From assembly GCA_037576215.1 (NCBI GenBank), contig JBANDB010000007.1, positions 1,953,001 through 2,017,000 of the forward strand: DNA of 64,000 nucleotides. The letters are read 5' to 3'. Every line of letters starts with the position of its first letter. The first letter of the stretch is position 1. The translations under genes and the position numbers were made by a program. Of this stretch, positions 1 to 12,393 are shown piece by piece. This stretch comes from Armillaria gallica (Eukaryota; Basidiomycota; Agaricomycetes; Agaricales; Physalacriaceae). The notes beneath the pieces are model-generated. The model was not told the origin of the DNA, made no database searches, and saw only the letters and a program-made list of their open reading frames with translations.

Positions 1-2085
1 ATCTTCACCACCTCGCTGGGGAGTCTCTGTCACCTTCACGGATAAATCCGTACCCGTCCGCTGCGAAAAGTCGCTCGACCGCTGAGTAAGTGTCACCGTA
101 GCATTAGGTGTGGTGCTCCGTTTCGACATAACAGATCCCGGCCTAGGACTCGGGCTCGGACTTGGTGGTGCCTCCATATCCGTGTCAGTTTCCTCTTCCG
201 AGTCAGAAACATTCACGGGTATCTTCCGTGGATCCCCCTGGGGTTGGAAGCGAAGTTCTTTGAGCGATGCTGACCGACTGCGTCTGCCAATGGAAGTCAA
301 AATATGGGGTTTCCGACCGCTCTCTAGCACTTTCTTATGTGCGCTCATGCCAACACAGTTAATCAACTGCTTCATAGCCTCGCGATCTGAGACGGGACGT
401 TTGGTAACCGTTGTACGACGAGCAGTGCTATTCCGTGAAAGCGTCTGGTATGGAGTTCGGGACCCGGATCGGATAGGCGTGCTGAAAGGATGTAAATTGG
501 GGGTGGGCGTTAGAAGATGGGGCGCCGTCGTAGAACCGATAGTGGCGTGAGATAGTCCAAGTGGTTTGGGTATATTAAATGTACCAGCAACGGGTTCACG
601 AGGTGCCAGGTCCGGGAATGCAGTCGTCGTGGGTCCCCATGTAAACCCGATAAAGGCAGAACTATTATCTCCAGATGTCGGTCGAGGTGTCGCTATAGAC
701 CTCAGAATAGAGAGACCCTGAGAAGAGCCGGCAGATGACTGGAAAAGGTGGGAGAAGGCGAAGGGTTTCGACTTATCGCCGTCTAATCCATCGCCCTCCA
801 TTTCAAGGTCAGCGTTGGGATCCACGTAGTTAAATTGAGGAACGTGAACGTTCATGGGGACGGTCTCTAATGACCAAAAATCAACATTAAGACAACGTAG
901 GTATAACGCAATAACCCACCATCGTGGAGATTGGACCAACGAACATCGACAAAAAACTTGTGAGAGGTGAGCTCGGTCACGGTATGTCTTCCTAGACGGA
1001 ATTCGGCATCGGTGAGCAACCTTCGAGAACGGCCATCAACAGGACCAACAAATTGTAATGATAGCGCACTCACTTGCGCAAAAAGTCCTGGAATTCGGGT
1101 GAAATTATAATATTATTATTGAAGGGAATGTATCTCTGAACATAAATCAGCGTCTGTTGGGCAAGACAAAGAAGAGAACAGACGTTATCAGCCATAATCT
1201 TGCGTATGTCCTTCGAATATCCTCTGCAAAGAAGGGCGCTCGACCGTAAGCCATTTCATACAACATTGCGCCCATGCTCCACCAGTCCGTTTCTTGTCTA
1301 TAAACGTCATCCTCATGCTCGAATTCGGAGCTGCGGTCGTCATCTTCCATTTCCAAGGCAATTAACGCCCGCTCATGAGCCTTGAGTATCTCCGGCGAGA
1401 TGTAGTCACAAGTGCCACATGGGACGAGAGCCATCCGGCATGCAGGGAAGAAGCGGGGCCGCCGTACCAAAATCAATCAAGAGAATGTGAGCGTTCGGTT
1501 TGAGGACAAAATTTTGAGGTTTGATATCTCTGTTCCAATGTCAGAAAGAGTTCATACATGCGAATCTCGGACCTACCTGTGCACAAAACCTTTTGAGTGA
1601 CACCAATGAATCGCACTGACGATTTGTGATGCCCACCATCTCGACGGCAGAATTTCCGAACGCAGTATCAGGGCGCCGGACTCCAATGCGTCCCATAGAG
1701 TTCCCCCTTCGGCATAGTTCATGATGAGCTTCAAATACGTCGGGGTTTGGAATGCACACAGTAAATGTGGCACCCACTGTGAATCGGTGGTTGTCGCAAG
1801 GCGTAGAATATCACGTTCAAGCAGCGGGGAACATTGCTTTATTTGTCTTCATCAGCTGCGTACCCACAGACTGGACTATCGGCGACGTACCCCATGCGCC
1901 CTCAGAGCAAATTTCTTCTCGAGTTTTGCGTACATAGACGCGCCCGTCTATTCTGCATTTGACAACATCGATCTGTAAACAACAATGAGGTTTGAGTTTT
2001 CCAAGGACAAAGGAACGTACGACACCAAACTGGCCGTAGTCAAGCTTCCCGACCACCTGAAAATCTTTATCCTGAAGCTTTATGG
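1..2085 (-). pseudogene. Decayed AGC-type serine/threonine kinase gene, 3' end beyond the window
   Basis: Read on the minus strand from about 2085, pieces of a kinase fold appear in order: a degenerate glycine loop (LDYGQFGV), VYVRK, QCSPLLERDIL, CAFQTPTYLKLIMNYAEGG, HWCHSKGFVHR joined across an intron to DIKPQNF, the DFG region (LLIDFGTAA), the activation/APE segment GTCDYISPEIL, the subdomain IX-like TDWWSMGAMLYEMAYGRAPF, and the AGC-like tail (RLGRHTVTEL, SHKFF, PQFNY). A serine/proline-rich tail follows to base 1. Introns fit at 1973-2020, 1837-1890, 1530-1576 and 867-919. Two breaks argue against function. After VYVRK (about 1920) the reading frame shifts before LEKKFALR. Near 1455 the frame shifts again and the stretch that normally precedes LVPCGTC is missing. 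The architecture matches the degenerate AGC kinases common in Agaricomycetes (family recollection). The start is uncertain because no clear N-terminal exon was found. Confidence 0.72.
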
Positions 2086-2339
2086 AATTGATTTCGATAG
2101 TCCTCGCTGTTATATGGTCAGCTATACAAAACAGAAAAGTGACTATGCGCACAAGGTGGTCACTGGTCGCAACACTCATCCCGCCCGTTTCTAGGGTCGG
2201 TGTATTCCGATGCTTGCTCTCGTGGAAGACGCTCAAGGATGGAATAGGCCAGACAGCGATGTCATCCGCCAAATAATATTCGGCGAGGGTGTTCCACAGA
2301 GTTTCTGTGACGAGAGAGATGCGAGAGGCCGTTATTCCA

Positions 2340-4820
2340 TGCCTGCGCGATGATGAGAACAGCGATATTGGTAATGAAAACCACATACCATCGCCTGCGT
2401 GCACACGATACAAGGAGCTCGTCATCGGATAGAACCTCCAGAGTCCCGGCCGCCCGCATAGTTGCTCTCCAACCGATTCGCCGAGCGCCCGCATATAAGC
2501 AACGACAGCTATAATAGCGGCCTCTCCTTCTGTTGCGAGTTCTCCAAGGACGCGTGTATCCCAAAATCTCGAGCCTTTGGTCTGCACCACATCCATCCCG
2601 AGTGCACGCGCCAGCCCAAAGCGGGTGCATATTTCGAGGTGCACTCGGCGCTGCCTACTATTTCGAGCTCTTCCTCTAGACACTACAACTTAAGAGAGCT
2701 GTGTGAGAACGGATGTATGTGCCTTGTCCGATTAGGGTGCTTGCACAGAGCGCTATAGTTTGATGTGCATATACACCATTTCCTTCCCCATAGGCGGGGA
2801 GGAAGAACGAGACAGAAGGGCCAAAAGCTAAACAAAGTATCGAAATCGGGTTACTGGGTCGTACAAGAATGCACAATCAGACGGTGATGAAGTGACTCGA
2901 ATGTGGATTACGGGGAATTGCGCAGTGTTCCTCAGATGAGCGAAGATCCAAGTTTTTAGGGAGAGGAATAGGTAGATGCGTCGGCTGATGTTAGCGAGAC
3001 GTTCTGTATGTAGCTTGGTCACTTGGTATCGCGCGCGTTGGCAGTGAGAGAGACGAGCGACATCACCCTTAACAGATGATCAGAGAACGGTGGATGACAA
3101 TATCAATAATGACGAGGAACACACCATTTGCTATACAACCAGGCCTAACAGCACTGGCTTCCTGCATGACCCCTCTCGAACTAGACTCCTCATGTATCCG
3201 GTACTGAGGACGATCTCCCCTTCTTAGTGCTATTAGGTGTTCTTTGAGGACCGCTCGTTGGGGTGCTGATGAGAGTTCGCGCTAGCCGCTGCACCAGATG
3301 GAAGGTAGGAAAGGCCGAAGTATCGAAAGACTCAACTGAAAAATGAGCACGCGATAGCGCAGTCCCAGTAGCATCTTCATTGTGTGAGAGCAGCTCGAGC
3401 GTTAGTCGCACGCTGGCTAGAGTTACTGTTACCTGCAAGAGACGTGCCGAATGGTCTCTGCATTGGATCTAGGTGAAGGTCCATCCAGATTCCACGTCGT
3501 ATTTCAAGACGATCACTGGTCAAAGATATAGGAGAGGCACTCGGCATTTCCCCCGACTCGCTTTACTCCGACCATCAACTTCAACTGTCGCCGGCCAGTC
3601 TCCCTTTGCGGTCGAGGTCAACATTTCCTCCAACACTTTCCAAAGTCGACGAGATTTGTATAAAGGCGCAGCATGTCTACTAGCGTGTACCACTGTCGAA
3701 ACTGCCTCTTGCCGTTTCCTCTAAGACTATTCTATCGGCCTTGTTGCCTTCTCGCTACCATGCTACCACGCGCATGTATACAGGAAATGTACGACGTGAC
3801 TCTGGCTGAAGGAATGGTGGAATATTTGAGGTAGGATCCTCATTTCAAAGGTACGTCGTGACTGTCGCATGCTTGATATCTATCTCATTGATTGCAGGCT
3901 ATCTTTACTAAGGATGAATGGGTCTATTTGTCAATCGACATCGCGGAACCGTTACAAGATCATGACTGTGATTTCTGCCATGCCGCTAACGCTCAAAAGA
4001 AGCAAGATCCGCCTCACGCCGCAATGTCGTGAATCGTTCGCTAGACAAGCTCGTTTTTTACCTGCGGATAATGGGAGATAGGTGCGATTTGAATGCGCAT
4101 CAACGCTCATTGACTGTGTCAAGCTAATGGTATTTTTGTTCAAATAGCGCCTCCCTACGTGTCGCTTTAAGCGAATACCAAACATGGAGTTCTGGGTGCG
4201 CTCTGAGTGGAAACGTGGAGTTGAAGAGGCTCGTGTAACGGCGCTCGTACCTAAGGAGGCACAACCATCTTTCCCCCTTACACGCTCGACTAGATACCAG
4301 AACTTGCTGGCCACTGCTTGCGATGATAGCCTGACGATGAAAGTGACCAGCACGTTAGAGAACCGTCCACCTTGATTACCTTTTCCTCCCTTCTCGAGCG
4401 TCGTTTCGATTCCCCGCAAGATATTCATGGATACTCCTACCCCTTTCCTCTCACAACCAATCGCCGCGTTCTCCCACCCAAGGAGAAGAGGAAGTCGCTG
4501 CAGAGTAAGAGGAATGTCTGAGGTGTCTACTCACGTTGATCTATGCGTGGCTCGTGCACGCAGATTGGACGATGTCGTAGCGGTGCATACGTGACTTTTT
4601 GGGAGGAGAACGCGTAACGGATCGAGACCCTGCACCGCGGTGAAGCACATCCATTGCCAGATCTCTACCAACGAGCTCTAGACAAGGAAGAGTTCCGTCC
4701 TCGATCGGTTGGATAACAATGGTATGTTTTCATATCTTTATCCCGTCTATCACGTTCTGATGATCTGCCAGAGGGCGAGAGAAAGATTTCTTTCACATTT
4801 CCTGTCGCAGATATGATTCA
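2340..4820. repeat. Segmental duplication, copy A (uninterrupted)
   Basis: This segment has a diverged second copy at about 5660-6973 continuing at 12414-12810. Strong anchor pairs are 3229-3290 with 5995-6055, 4060-4090 with 6645-6675, 4180-4330 with 6840-6973, and 4480-4800 with 12560-12800. Copy A still carries the unoccupied site where a LINE entered the other copy (about 4313-4330). Minus-strand frames look partly coding, with intron-like GTATGT...CAG at about 2345-2391, but I recognise no protein family and the frames are broken. It lies directly upstream of the kinase pseudogene on the minus strand, so it could include that gene's lost 5' part or a neighbour. Confidence 0.65.
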
Positions 4821-5659
4821 GGCGAGGGTTACAGCAGGTAACGAGACCTTTGACGACCAGAACGTTCTTGCTAACATTAAACCACACAGTACCGTATCTA
4901 TTCTGGTATTCGATGAGGGGAAATCGGGTCGGAGGTGTTTCCGCACGCATGAACAATGAACATAGAGAACAAGTGTATGACATGGGCGCCAAAATTTCTT
5001 TGGCGACCACGAATGAATTACGCCGAAGCTGTGTATAGCGGAAATGAGACTGAGAAAGGGGAATCGCCGGTGATAGAATATGCAGTTTTTGTCTACTAGC
5101 CGCTCGTACTGAATATTATCTGTAAATAGAATGGCAAAATGGAAGTACCTCAGCGCGCTGACAACCCCGGTTCTATTTAGTGGTGCAACCGTTCGCCATG
5201 CCGCACAGATAGACATGCACAGACTTCGATGCTCAGGTACCATCATTGAGTAGATCAATATGTGCCGTTTCGCTTGACGGAAGTCGATATGTGTATTCAA
5301 CGCTGTTGCGTGGGGAAAAGCGAGTTCGTGTCTTGGAAAAGGCGACGCAATGCGGATGTCGACTGATTGGTTAGCAGAAATAGCATACACGGCATCCTTG
5401 AGATGGCGAAATCGAGTCCATTACCATCCCCAAAGTGGCGGGGACAACGGCGAACGCTGCATGGCATCAGTGAAAGTCGAAGGCTTGCATGTGTAGAAGA
5501 GAACGCACGTTGCTTCGGCCGAAACATCAACGCTAATCACATTTTGTATCAGAGCAGAGGTAGCCGTGTTCTCATTGTACACTTCTATACACCAGGATCC
5601 AGAATGTTCGCTAGAGAGATCGACAAAGTCGTTATCCAGTGGCCTGACCAATTCAAATG
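4821..5659. other. Stretch with no supported gene
   Basis: Only short overlapping open frames on both strands, none with a recognisable domain or a consistent set of splice sites. It separates the two duplicated segments. Confidence 0.5.
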
Positions 5660-6973
5660 ATTAGAAGAACCATATTGGAGATGAAGACCACATACCATTG
5701 CTGGTGCATGCTATTATCACCGAGCCGACGAGCAACCTACTCATCAGGATCACGAGCATGGCCCAACAACGAGTAAGAGGCACTCTGGCACCGTCCCCCG
5801 ATGGAACTTCCCAGTCGGGTGCATACGACTCGCTGAGAACCCACGTGCAGTGGCGAGTCAACGGCACTGGCAGATGGGATAGCATCCATATGATCTTGCC
5901 TTCTCTCACAGATTCCCCAAAGACGCATCGACCTGACCTGTAACCGATCGTCTTGAATGGGAGGCAAGCTTTAATCCTTCCCACACTAGACTTTCCGCGT
6001 TCTATTAGGTGTTCTTCGAGGGCCGCTCGTTGGGGTGCTAATGAGAGTTCGCGCCTCAGGTGGAAGGTATAAGTGGCGGATTGATTCTGTGGCAAGTATT
6101 AGTGGGGTACATTCGTGCTTGGCGAGACAAGTTGGGGATAAGAAACTGCCAGTCTATGATGACGTTCAGATAAACTTTATGTAAATGGAGAGTATCGAAA
6201 GACGTGCCTGCAAAGCGTGTGCGATGTTGCCGGCGGCAGTTGACGCGTCGAATGGAGCCAGGCCGGTCCGGGAAAACCGAGCACGACCATGACCAACGTT
6301 CCCCGCATCTTTAGGTTCTCTAGTCTAAACTCTTTCCATTGGCCTTCTGACCTCTTACTAGATCTCACTACCAGGCTACTGCACGCATGCACGGCACGAT
6401 TCTCCGAAAAAGAGCGGGCCGTGGAACGTTTGAGATGGGATCCTTATTTCATAGGTATCGGTACTCATTACTCTCTGTGGTATGTTTGACATGGGTCAAC
6501 GTGCTGAAGCGTCGTCGCGGCGTGCATCTTATCTCTGGGGCCCTCTTTCTGTCATTTCGCGACCGCTCACGAAGGAATGAAAATCTGTCGCAGTTAAACA
6601 ATAGTCACCACAACGACGCGCTGGAGATGAGCTCTTTTTTTCCCGTGGATAATGGAAGACAGGTGCGCTTTGAATACCCATCGTGTGTTGCAAGGCTAAC
6701 ACGATTTCTGTCCATAGCACCTTCAAGAGTATCGATGAGATCTGAGATGCCGAACGAAGTTTGCCTTCACGATTTAATATCTGTCCGTCTGAAGGTGTAT
6801 GCGGAGGGAAGTCGCGCCCTTTTCCTGGCGTCGATTCATGGACCCTGACCTTGGCACGCTCCGAGTGGAAGACATGAAGGGGTTCGCGTCACGGTCAAGG
6901 TGTGCACAGCCACAGAGAAACGACTATCTTTCCCCTTACGGATTCCAGAAGATGTTAGCCACTCCTTGCTATG
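5660..6973. repeat. Segmental duplication, copy B, left part
   Basis: Diverged copy of the segment at 2340-4820. It ends exactly where the LINE begins and resumes at 12414 after the LINE. The last bases before the LINE, CCTTGCTATG (6964-6973), recur as CCTTGCGATG (12414-12423), a probable target-site duplication. Confidence 0.65.
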
Positions 6974-7027
6974 CGGAGTCAGACGGAGACCTCATTCCTT
7001 TCTGCTGGCGGGGAGCCCTCTACTTCA

Positions 7028-7921
7028 ATGGTTCCTCGAAAGCGTCCACGTACTAAGCCCAAAGTCCCAGAAGGTCCAGCTCCTGTCTGTTCTGCCGATC
7101 ACTCCGAATGGAAACCAGCCGTTTTCAACCTCCGTGCCCACTTCGATTCACAGCTCCACTCTCTTGGAGAAGAGCTCCAGACTCTCACCGCGGCTTCATC
7201 GCTATCACAGCCTTCCCCTGAGCTTCGTGGTGTGAGCACCGACATTGCCAATCTCCAGAAGCGCGTCGCAGAGTTGTCCTCCATTACTACCACTCGCCTT
7301 CTTGAACATTACACGGCCATTGAAGGCCTCGTAACGTCTGTCTCCCCCATCACCTCCCTTACCAGTTCTCTCACTCGAACCGTGGGCCGTGTCACTAATC
7401 TGGAGGGTAACGCAAATCAGAATGGTCCTTCGCCTGAGGCCTATCGTGTGTTGGAGGCACGTGTTGCTGAATTGGAGAAGACGCTCCTCTCAGTGACTTC
7501 GTCCGTGCCTCTCTCGGACAGAGGAGCGCACCCACCATCAGCCGTTTCTAATCCTGACCGGCCATCTGCATCGACGTCCCGCCCGGACAATATCCGCCGG
7601 CAGATTGTTATCAATTGTGCTCGTATGTCTGAGTCTGTTCGACCTTGGAATCTGGTAGCACAGATGATGGGTTGTATTCCAACGCTATCGGTCGCTGCGG
7701 TGACTACCGTTGATCCACTCCCGGCTCCTCCCGGCTTCATTATTGTGACCTTCCGAACAGATCAGAATGCACAGGACTTCATGACTGCCGCGCGTTCTTT
7801 GCCAGATCTGTTTCGGGACTTGCGGTTTTCATGGGCGGACAGTCCATCATCCCCTGTAAAGCCTACTCCATCGCCCGCTCCCTCTACTACAGGCCCCTTT
7901 GTTGATGAACGCCGTGGGTAG
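7028..7921 (+). CDS. LINE ORF1 protein
   Basis: A 297-aa open frame. The frame stays open upstream to 6971, but that ATG lies in the target-site duplication, so the ATG at 7028, giving a basic N-terminus (MVPRKRPRTKPK), is preferred. Residues about 25-110 are rich in heptad-like leucines (LGEELQTL, LQKRVAELSS, LEARVAELEKTLL) and probably form a coiled coil. The C-terminal part (about 190-270) has an alternating hydrophobic pattern (PPGFIIVTFRTDQNAQDF) that could be an RRM-like nucleic-acid binding fold. No CCHC knuckle is visible. ORF1 proteins bind the LINE RNA. It ends with proline/serine-rich residues, and ORF2 follows after a short gap in another frame. Confidence 0.75.
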   Translation: MVPRKRPRTKPKVPEGPAPVCSADHSEWKPAVFNLRAHFDSQLHSLGEELQTLTAASSLSQPSPELRGVSTDIANLQKRVAELSSITTTRLLEHYTAIEGLVTSVSPITSLTSSLTRTVGRVTNLEGNANQNGPSPEAYRVLEARVAELEKTLLSVTSSVPLSDRGAHPPSAVSNPDRPSASTSRPDNIRRQIVINCARMSESVRPWNLVAQMMGCIPTLSVAAVTTVDPLPAPPGFIIVTFRTDQNAQDFMTAARSLPDLFRDLRFSWADSPSSPVKPTPSPAPSTTGPFVDERRG

Positions 7922-8047
7922 GTGCCTCCACTGCGTCAGTTGTGGAAACTATTATTCAGTTTGCCTGTCGGAATTTCAGATGTGAAGAACCATGTACAGA
8001 GCCCTTATCTTCGCACGTTGACCACGTATTACCTATGTATGTATTAG

Positions 8048-11000
8048 TATCTTGTTGTCATATTCGGTGGCTTCATACACACATTTCTATCCTCACGTAG
8101 CCGTGTCCCATCGCCTGCCACAGACAAAAACGAGACTTCCTCTCATTGGCTGTCCCTGTGTTCTTGGAACATCAACGGTCATTTACCTCTCAAAATTGGA
8201 CTTCCTGAGGTCTTTCCTGTCATTCGGAAGAACGACGTAACTGTGTTCTTTGAAACGTGGTTGATGCCCCACACTGAGTCGTACATTAATGTTCCCACCA
8301 ATTATACCGCCGTCTTTAGATCTCGTCCATATACTGGAGGACGTCCGTGGGGTGGTCTGTGTGCCATCATCAGAGATGATCTCCGATACATAGTCATTGA
8401 TGAGCTGTCACGCCCTGATTTGTTAGTCTTACAACTCCCCTGCTGTTATCTCGTAACAGGATATGTCGCCCCTCCCACTTCAAAGGCATGTACCAGAGCG
8501 GTGGTGCATCCCTTTCAGTGTTTGGCAGAAGCTGTTACCTTCCTTACGTCAGACTCTACCCTTCCAGTCGTTGGATTGACGGATCTCAACGGCCGAATTG
8601 CTTCTCGCTCACCCGTCAATTCACCTGCTGGTCTTTCCCGACCTCACTCCGTTGATGTGAAAAGTAATTCACGTGGTTCTGACTTCATCGACTTGTGCTA
8701 CGATGCAAACATGGTCATACTCAATGGCCTTGAACACTGTTCTGCGGAGGGGCGTAACGTCAGCTATGCCAACTCTTTTACCTCTTTTCAGCCGGCCGGC
8801 TCCTCAGTCGTTGACTATGCGTTTGTGTCTCACTCTCTTGTGCTGAACCCTGAGAACATCGACTTCTCTATTGGGAGTAGAGGTCCAGCCGACCACACTC
8901 CCTTGACTGTATCTATCCCATCCACGGACACACTGTACATACCACAGACTTCTACAGAAAATGTCCCGACAATCAGAGACTTACGTGCGAAGAAATTGGC
9001 GGCACATGATGCTCCATTGGATACGGATTTCCATGCCGTCTTGAAAACTGCGGTTTCGTCAATCCCTTCCGACGCTGATCGCTTGCATTTGTATGGAGCG
9101 ACTTGTCCTTGCATGAAGAAGAGAAAGATTCCCACTTTTTCAGCGTGGATTGCCTGTCCGGATGACTACCGCGGACATCGCCTCTTAACGGCAGCTATCC
9201 ATTGGGGTTTACATGCACCTCGTAACCGCACTATCGCATATGGAACTATTCCTGACAGTGCCTCTACTTTTGGGTCACGCAAACAGAGACTGTTGATTGC
9301 AGCTGTTGCTGTAGCGCTCGCATCTCTCGGTGTTGATACCCCTCTGCAGATCGTCGTCGGTAGTCAGGATATCATTGATCTCATATGTTACGAAGCACCT
9401 TTACGTGCAGCCGCTGGATGGGACCGCCCTAATGACGACATCCTGAAAATGGTTGTAGACTGTTTAATGGAGAGAAGAGCGTCTACACAGTTTCTTCTAA
9501 TCACTGAGGGCCAGCATAATGCAACATATGGTCGTCCCGGCTCCTCGGCAGCCCATATGGGAAGAGCTGAATGGACTGATATCGTTCATTCCTTTCTACA
9601 GGACTGCGCTGAGCTTGAACAGGCAGAATGTGTGGAGCATTCTGATGACTGCCGCCCCCTTCTCAAAGTATGGTCGAAGCTGAAATACTCGAAACTGCCT
9701 CCTTCCCGCTCCAAAAGTCAGCCAGATCAACCTCCTCCTGCTCGTCGCAGAAATCAGAAACGTCCCTTTGCAGAGGTACCGCCTACAGATGGTGGGGATG
9801 TCGACTCCTTTGGAGAGGCTCATCGTGGCAGACATGCGACACGGAAGGCCATGTGGATCAACCTACAGGCGCTGACATCTGTCGCTTGCAACGCCGATTT
9901 CTGGCAACTCATCCATTCTTGGTCTAACCCTTCACACCAGTCATTGCTCAAGGTTTCCCTCCCCTCTGTTACTCGTACTTTTCAGGGTCGAATGAACCTA
10001 CCTGAGGATCTCCCTCTTCATTGGGACCTTGATGCTAGAGCTCACGCACAGGCGACTGCATCACATTTGCCCTCCAGAACAGCGGACTGTACTCCACAAG
10101 GGACATTTTCCAGACCTCTCTCGGTAGACGACATCAATGAATGGAAGCGTTTTGTGCATCGAAAGAAGAAGAAGAAGAAAGTTCGTGGACTGGACGACAT
10201 CGGTACCGAACAGATCATGCGCATTCCCAGCGACGTACTTGCCGACTTCTTCAACAGGTGCCTGGATGCTATTGATGCTCCTACTATCTGGTTCACGACA
10301 ATACTGACAGCCGTCCTGAAAGCGAATAAGAGCCCTATCGATCCCGAAAACTATCGCATCATTGGTCTTCAATCCTGCTTCTTGAAAGCTCTGACATGGC
10401 TTATAGATCAACGATTCAGAGATTGGATGGAGGCTAATGGAATTCTGCCGCCCTCTCAGAACGGGTTTCGAGAGCACTATCGCACGAATAACAACATGTT
10501 CATTTTGCGAACAGCCATTGATCGCTCCCGAGCTGAGGGTACTCAGCTTTATGTCGCATTTGTGGATCTCGTAAATGCTTTTCCTTCCACGGACCAGCCT
10601 ACGCTCTGGGCTAAAATGACGGGCTTGGGTGCCGGCGGGCCCATCATGGACTGGCTTCGGATGATGTATGGAAAGATGGAATATGTAGTCAAGGTCGGAC
10701 CCCATCATTCCGACGCTTTTCAGTCCATTGTTGGCATTCTCGCAAGGGACAGTTCCTCACCGGGTTTGTGGAATGTTTACTTTTCAGATTTCTCCGTGCC
10801 CGACCGTGCAGATGACATCCTTTTTGGTGATCAGCATATCTCCCATGTCGAGCAAGCGGATGACATCGTACTGTTCTCTACATCTGTTGAGGGCTTGCAG
10901 ACAAAGTTGGATGCCTTGTTTGATTGGTGCCGAAGAAATTCTATGACCATATCTGAGGCGAAAACCAAGGTCTGGATTTCAGGACGCTTACCTGCTGTTT

Positions 11001-12211
11001 TGCCCACATGGACAGTTGGACCCCATGCGCTCAAGTGTGTTTCCCGGCATAAATATGTTGGCATCACGTTGTCATCGACGGACAGGTAAGGTTTGATCTA
11101 TGGTTATTTCAGTACGGGCTTGCTCATCGTCTTGCTCAGGGAGATCTTCAAAGAGCATTACTATATAAAAGCTTCTAAAGCTCGAAAGTCCGTTAATGCG
11201 CTGTTCGGGGCAGAGAACTTCGTTGGTACCATCCCCCCAGAAGGCAGGATATCCATTTACATGGCCTCTGTTGATCCCCACCTCATGTCTGCATGTGATG
11301 TCTCTATCGACGTGGACGGAACGCTGCTTACACAACTCGAACGCGTCCAGAAAATGTTCATCCGCCGTTTGCTAGGAGTCGCCAAGCGATCGCCCGTGGC
11401 TACACTGTTTTCCGAGACCGGGATGTGGCCTATCAAGTATCGATGAATCATGCTTGCCCTCCGTTACTGGCAATATGCTTTATCTCTTCCCAACGACCAC
11501 TTTTTATCATATGCCTTCGCTGATTCTATGACTCTCGCTAGAACAAGGAAAGCCTCCTGGATTGGTGACCTCGCTCGGGTTTGCGCTGCCCTTCCCCATC
11601 CCATCCACATTGATCTCTCGCGACGCTGGTCTCCAGTCGACATTGACAACGTCATCACTGCGATTGAGCAATCATGCCTGAGAGATATCGACTCGTTCCT
11701 AGCATCATCAGCCAAGACTCCCCTCCTCCGTCACAGATCAGACTGCACTCCACTCGATCACGATGTTCCGCTCCAGAAAGCTAGAGTGTCCAGTTTCCGC
11801 TCCTATTTGAAGGTACCAATCCCCGCCCATAGAAAAGCGGTTGTACGATTGTTGACTTCGTCCCATACTCTTGCCATTGAGGTGTATCGATGGTCTGAAC
11901 GCCGACGGCCGCCCATTCCTCGTGCTCAACGTTTATGCCGTTACTGTCAAACAGAAGTCGAGGATGAAATTCATGTGTTGCTCTACTGCGATGCTGTACA
12001 AAGTCTGCAAGACTTGCGGCGAGAATTCTTCTCTAACATTTTCGCCCTTTCGGCGTGTACACTAGTAACCGCCCTGCAGTTGGCTCCATCTGGGCTTGAT
12101 ATCGTGCGCACGTTTGTGGACGCAGACGATGCGGGCGTCCTTTGCCGCTTTGCTAAATATGTTTATGATATTTTCCATGTATATAATGAAGCTCCCTTAT
12201 ATTGCCCTTGA
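8048..12211 (+). pseudogene. LINE ORF2 (endonuclease, RNase H-like, reverse transcriptase), one stop
   Basis: One reading frame is open from 8048 to 12211 except for a TAA inside an intron-like insert (11086-11139) and one TGA at 11444-11446. Endonuclease motifs in order: WNINGH (8165), FFETW, TDLNGR (about 8579), VVDYAFVS, DHTPL (about 8893). An RNase H-like stretch lies at about 9130-9560 (AAVAVALASL, then VVGSQDIIDLI, where the usual TDS is VGS). The reverse transcriptase runs about 10190-11085 with FVDLVNAFPSTD, GILARDSSSPGLWN and EQADDIVLFS, QADD standing for YADD as is usual in this family. The C-terminal CRYCQTEVEDEIHVLLYC (11936-11989) is the zinc knuckle. No ATG precedes the endonuclease start, so the start codon is lost or translation depends on ORF1. 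The TGA sits after IKYR, where relatives have arginine. Confidence 0.85.
11086..11139 (+). other. 54-nt intron-like insertion within LINE ORF2
   Basis: GTAAGG...TTGCTCAG lies between SSTDR and EIFKEHYYIKASKAR. Removing it restores the continuous sequence expected between the RT 'YVG' motif and the conserved KASKAR block. The insert is a multiple of three and contains the in-frame TAA at 11087-11089, so the apparent ORF2 stop would be removed by splicing. The donor fits the fungal consensus. Confidence 0.6.
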
Positions 12212-12393
12212 TCACATTCTGTCCATCGCTTGCTCTGTCCACTTTGTCTCTATTGAACCCCACAAATGTACTCTAATCCGCGAGACGCACTCAATAGTGT
12301 GCTTAAAACGGCGTGAGTCTTTGTGGCCACAGCACATGGCACGCCATGGCAGGGCTGTGGACCCGGCCGTTCCTCATTGGGACCTCGTGCCGG

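Noticed and set aside
110..550. Plus-strand frame with GLGLGLGLGG repeats
   Set aside because: It is antisense to the serine/proline-rich tail of the minus-strand kinase, whose frame carries family-like motifs (for example REAMKQLINCVGMS); the glycine/leucine repeat mirrors a Ser-Pro repeat.
4818..5390. 190-aa minus-strand frame with a kinase-like SAIHSFGVIH
   Set aside because: The following residues have no catalytic-loop or DFG motif and no other kinase region is present nearby.
11087..11089. TAA as a disabling mutation of LINE ORF2
   Set aside because: It lies within a 54-bp insert with good splice signals, and removal restores the expected protein, so an intron is a better explanation than a nonsense mutation.
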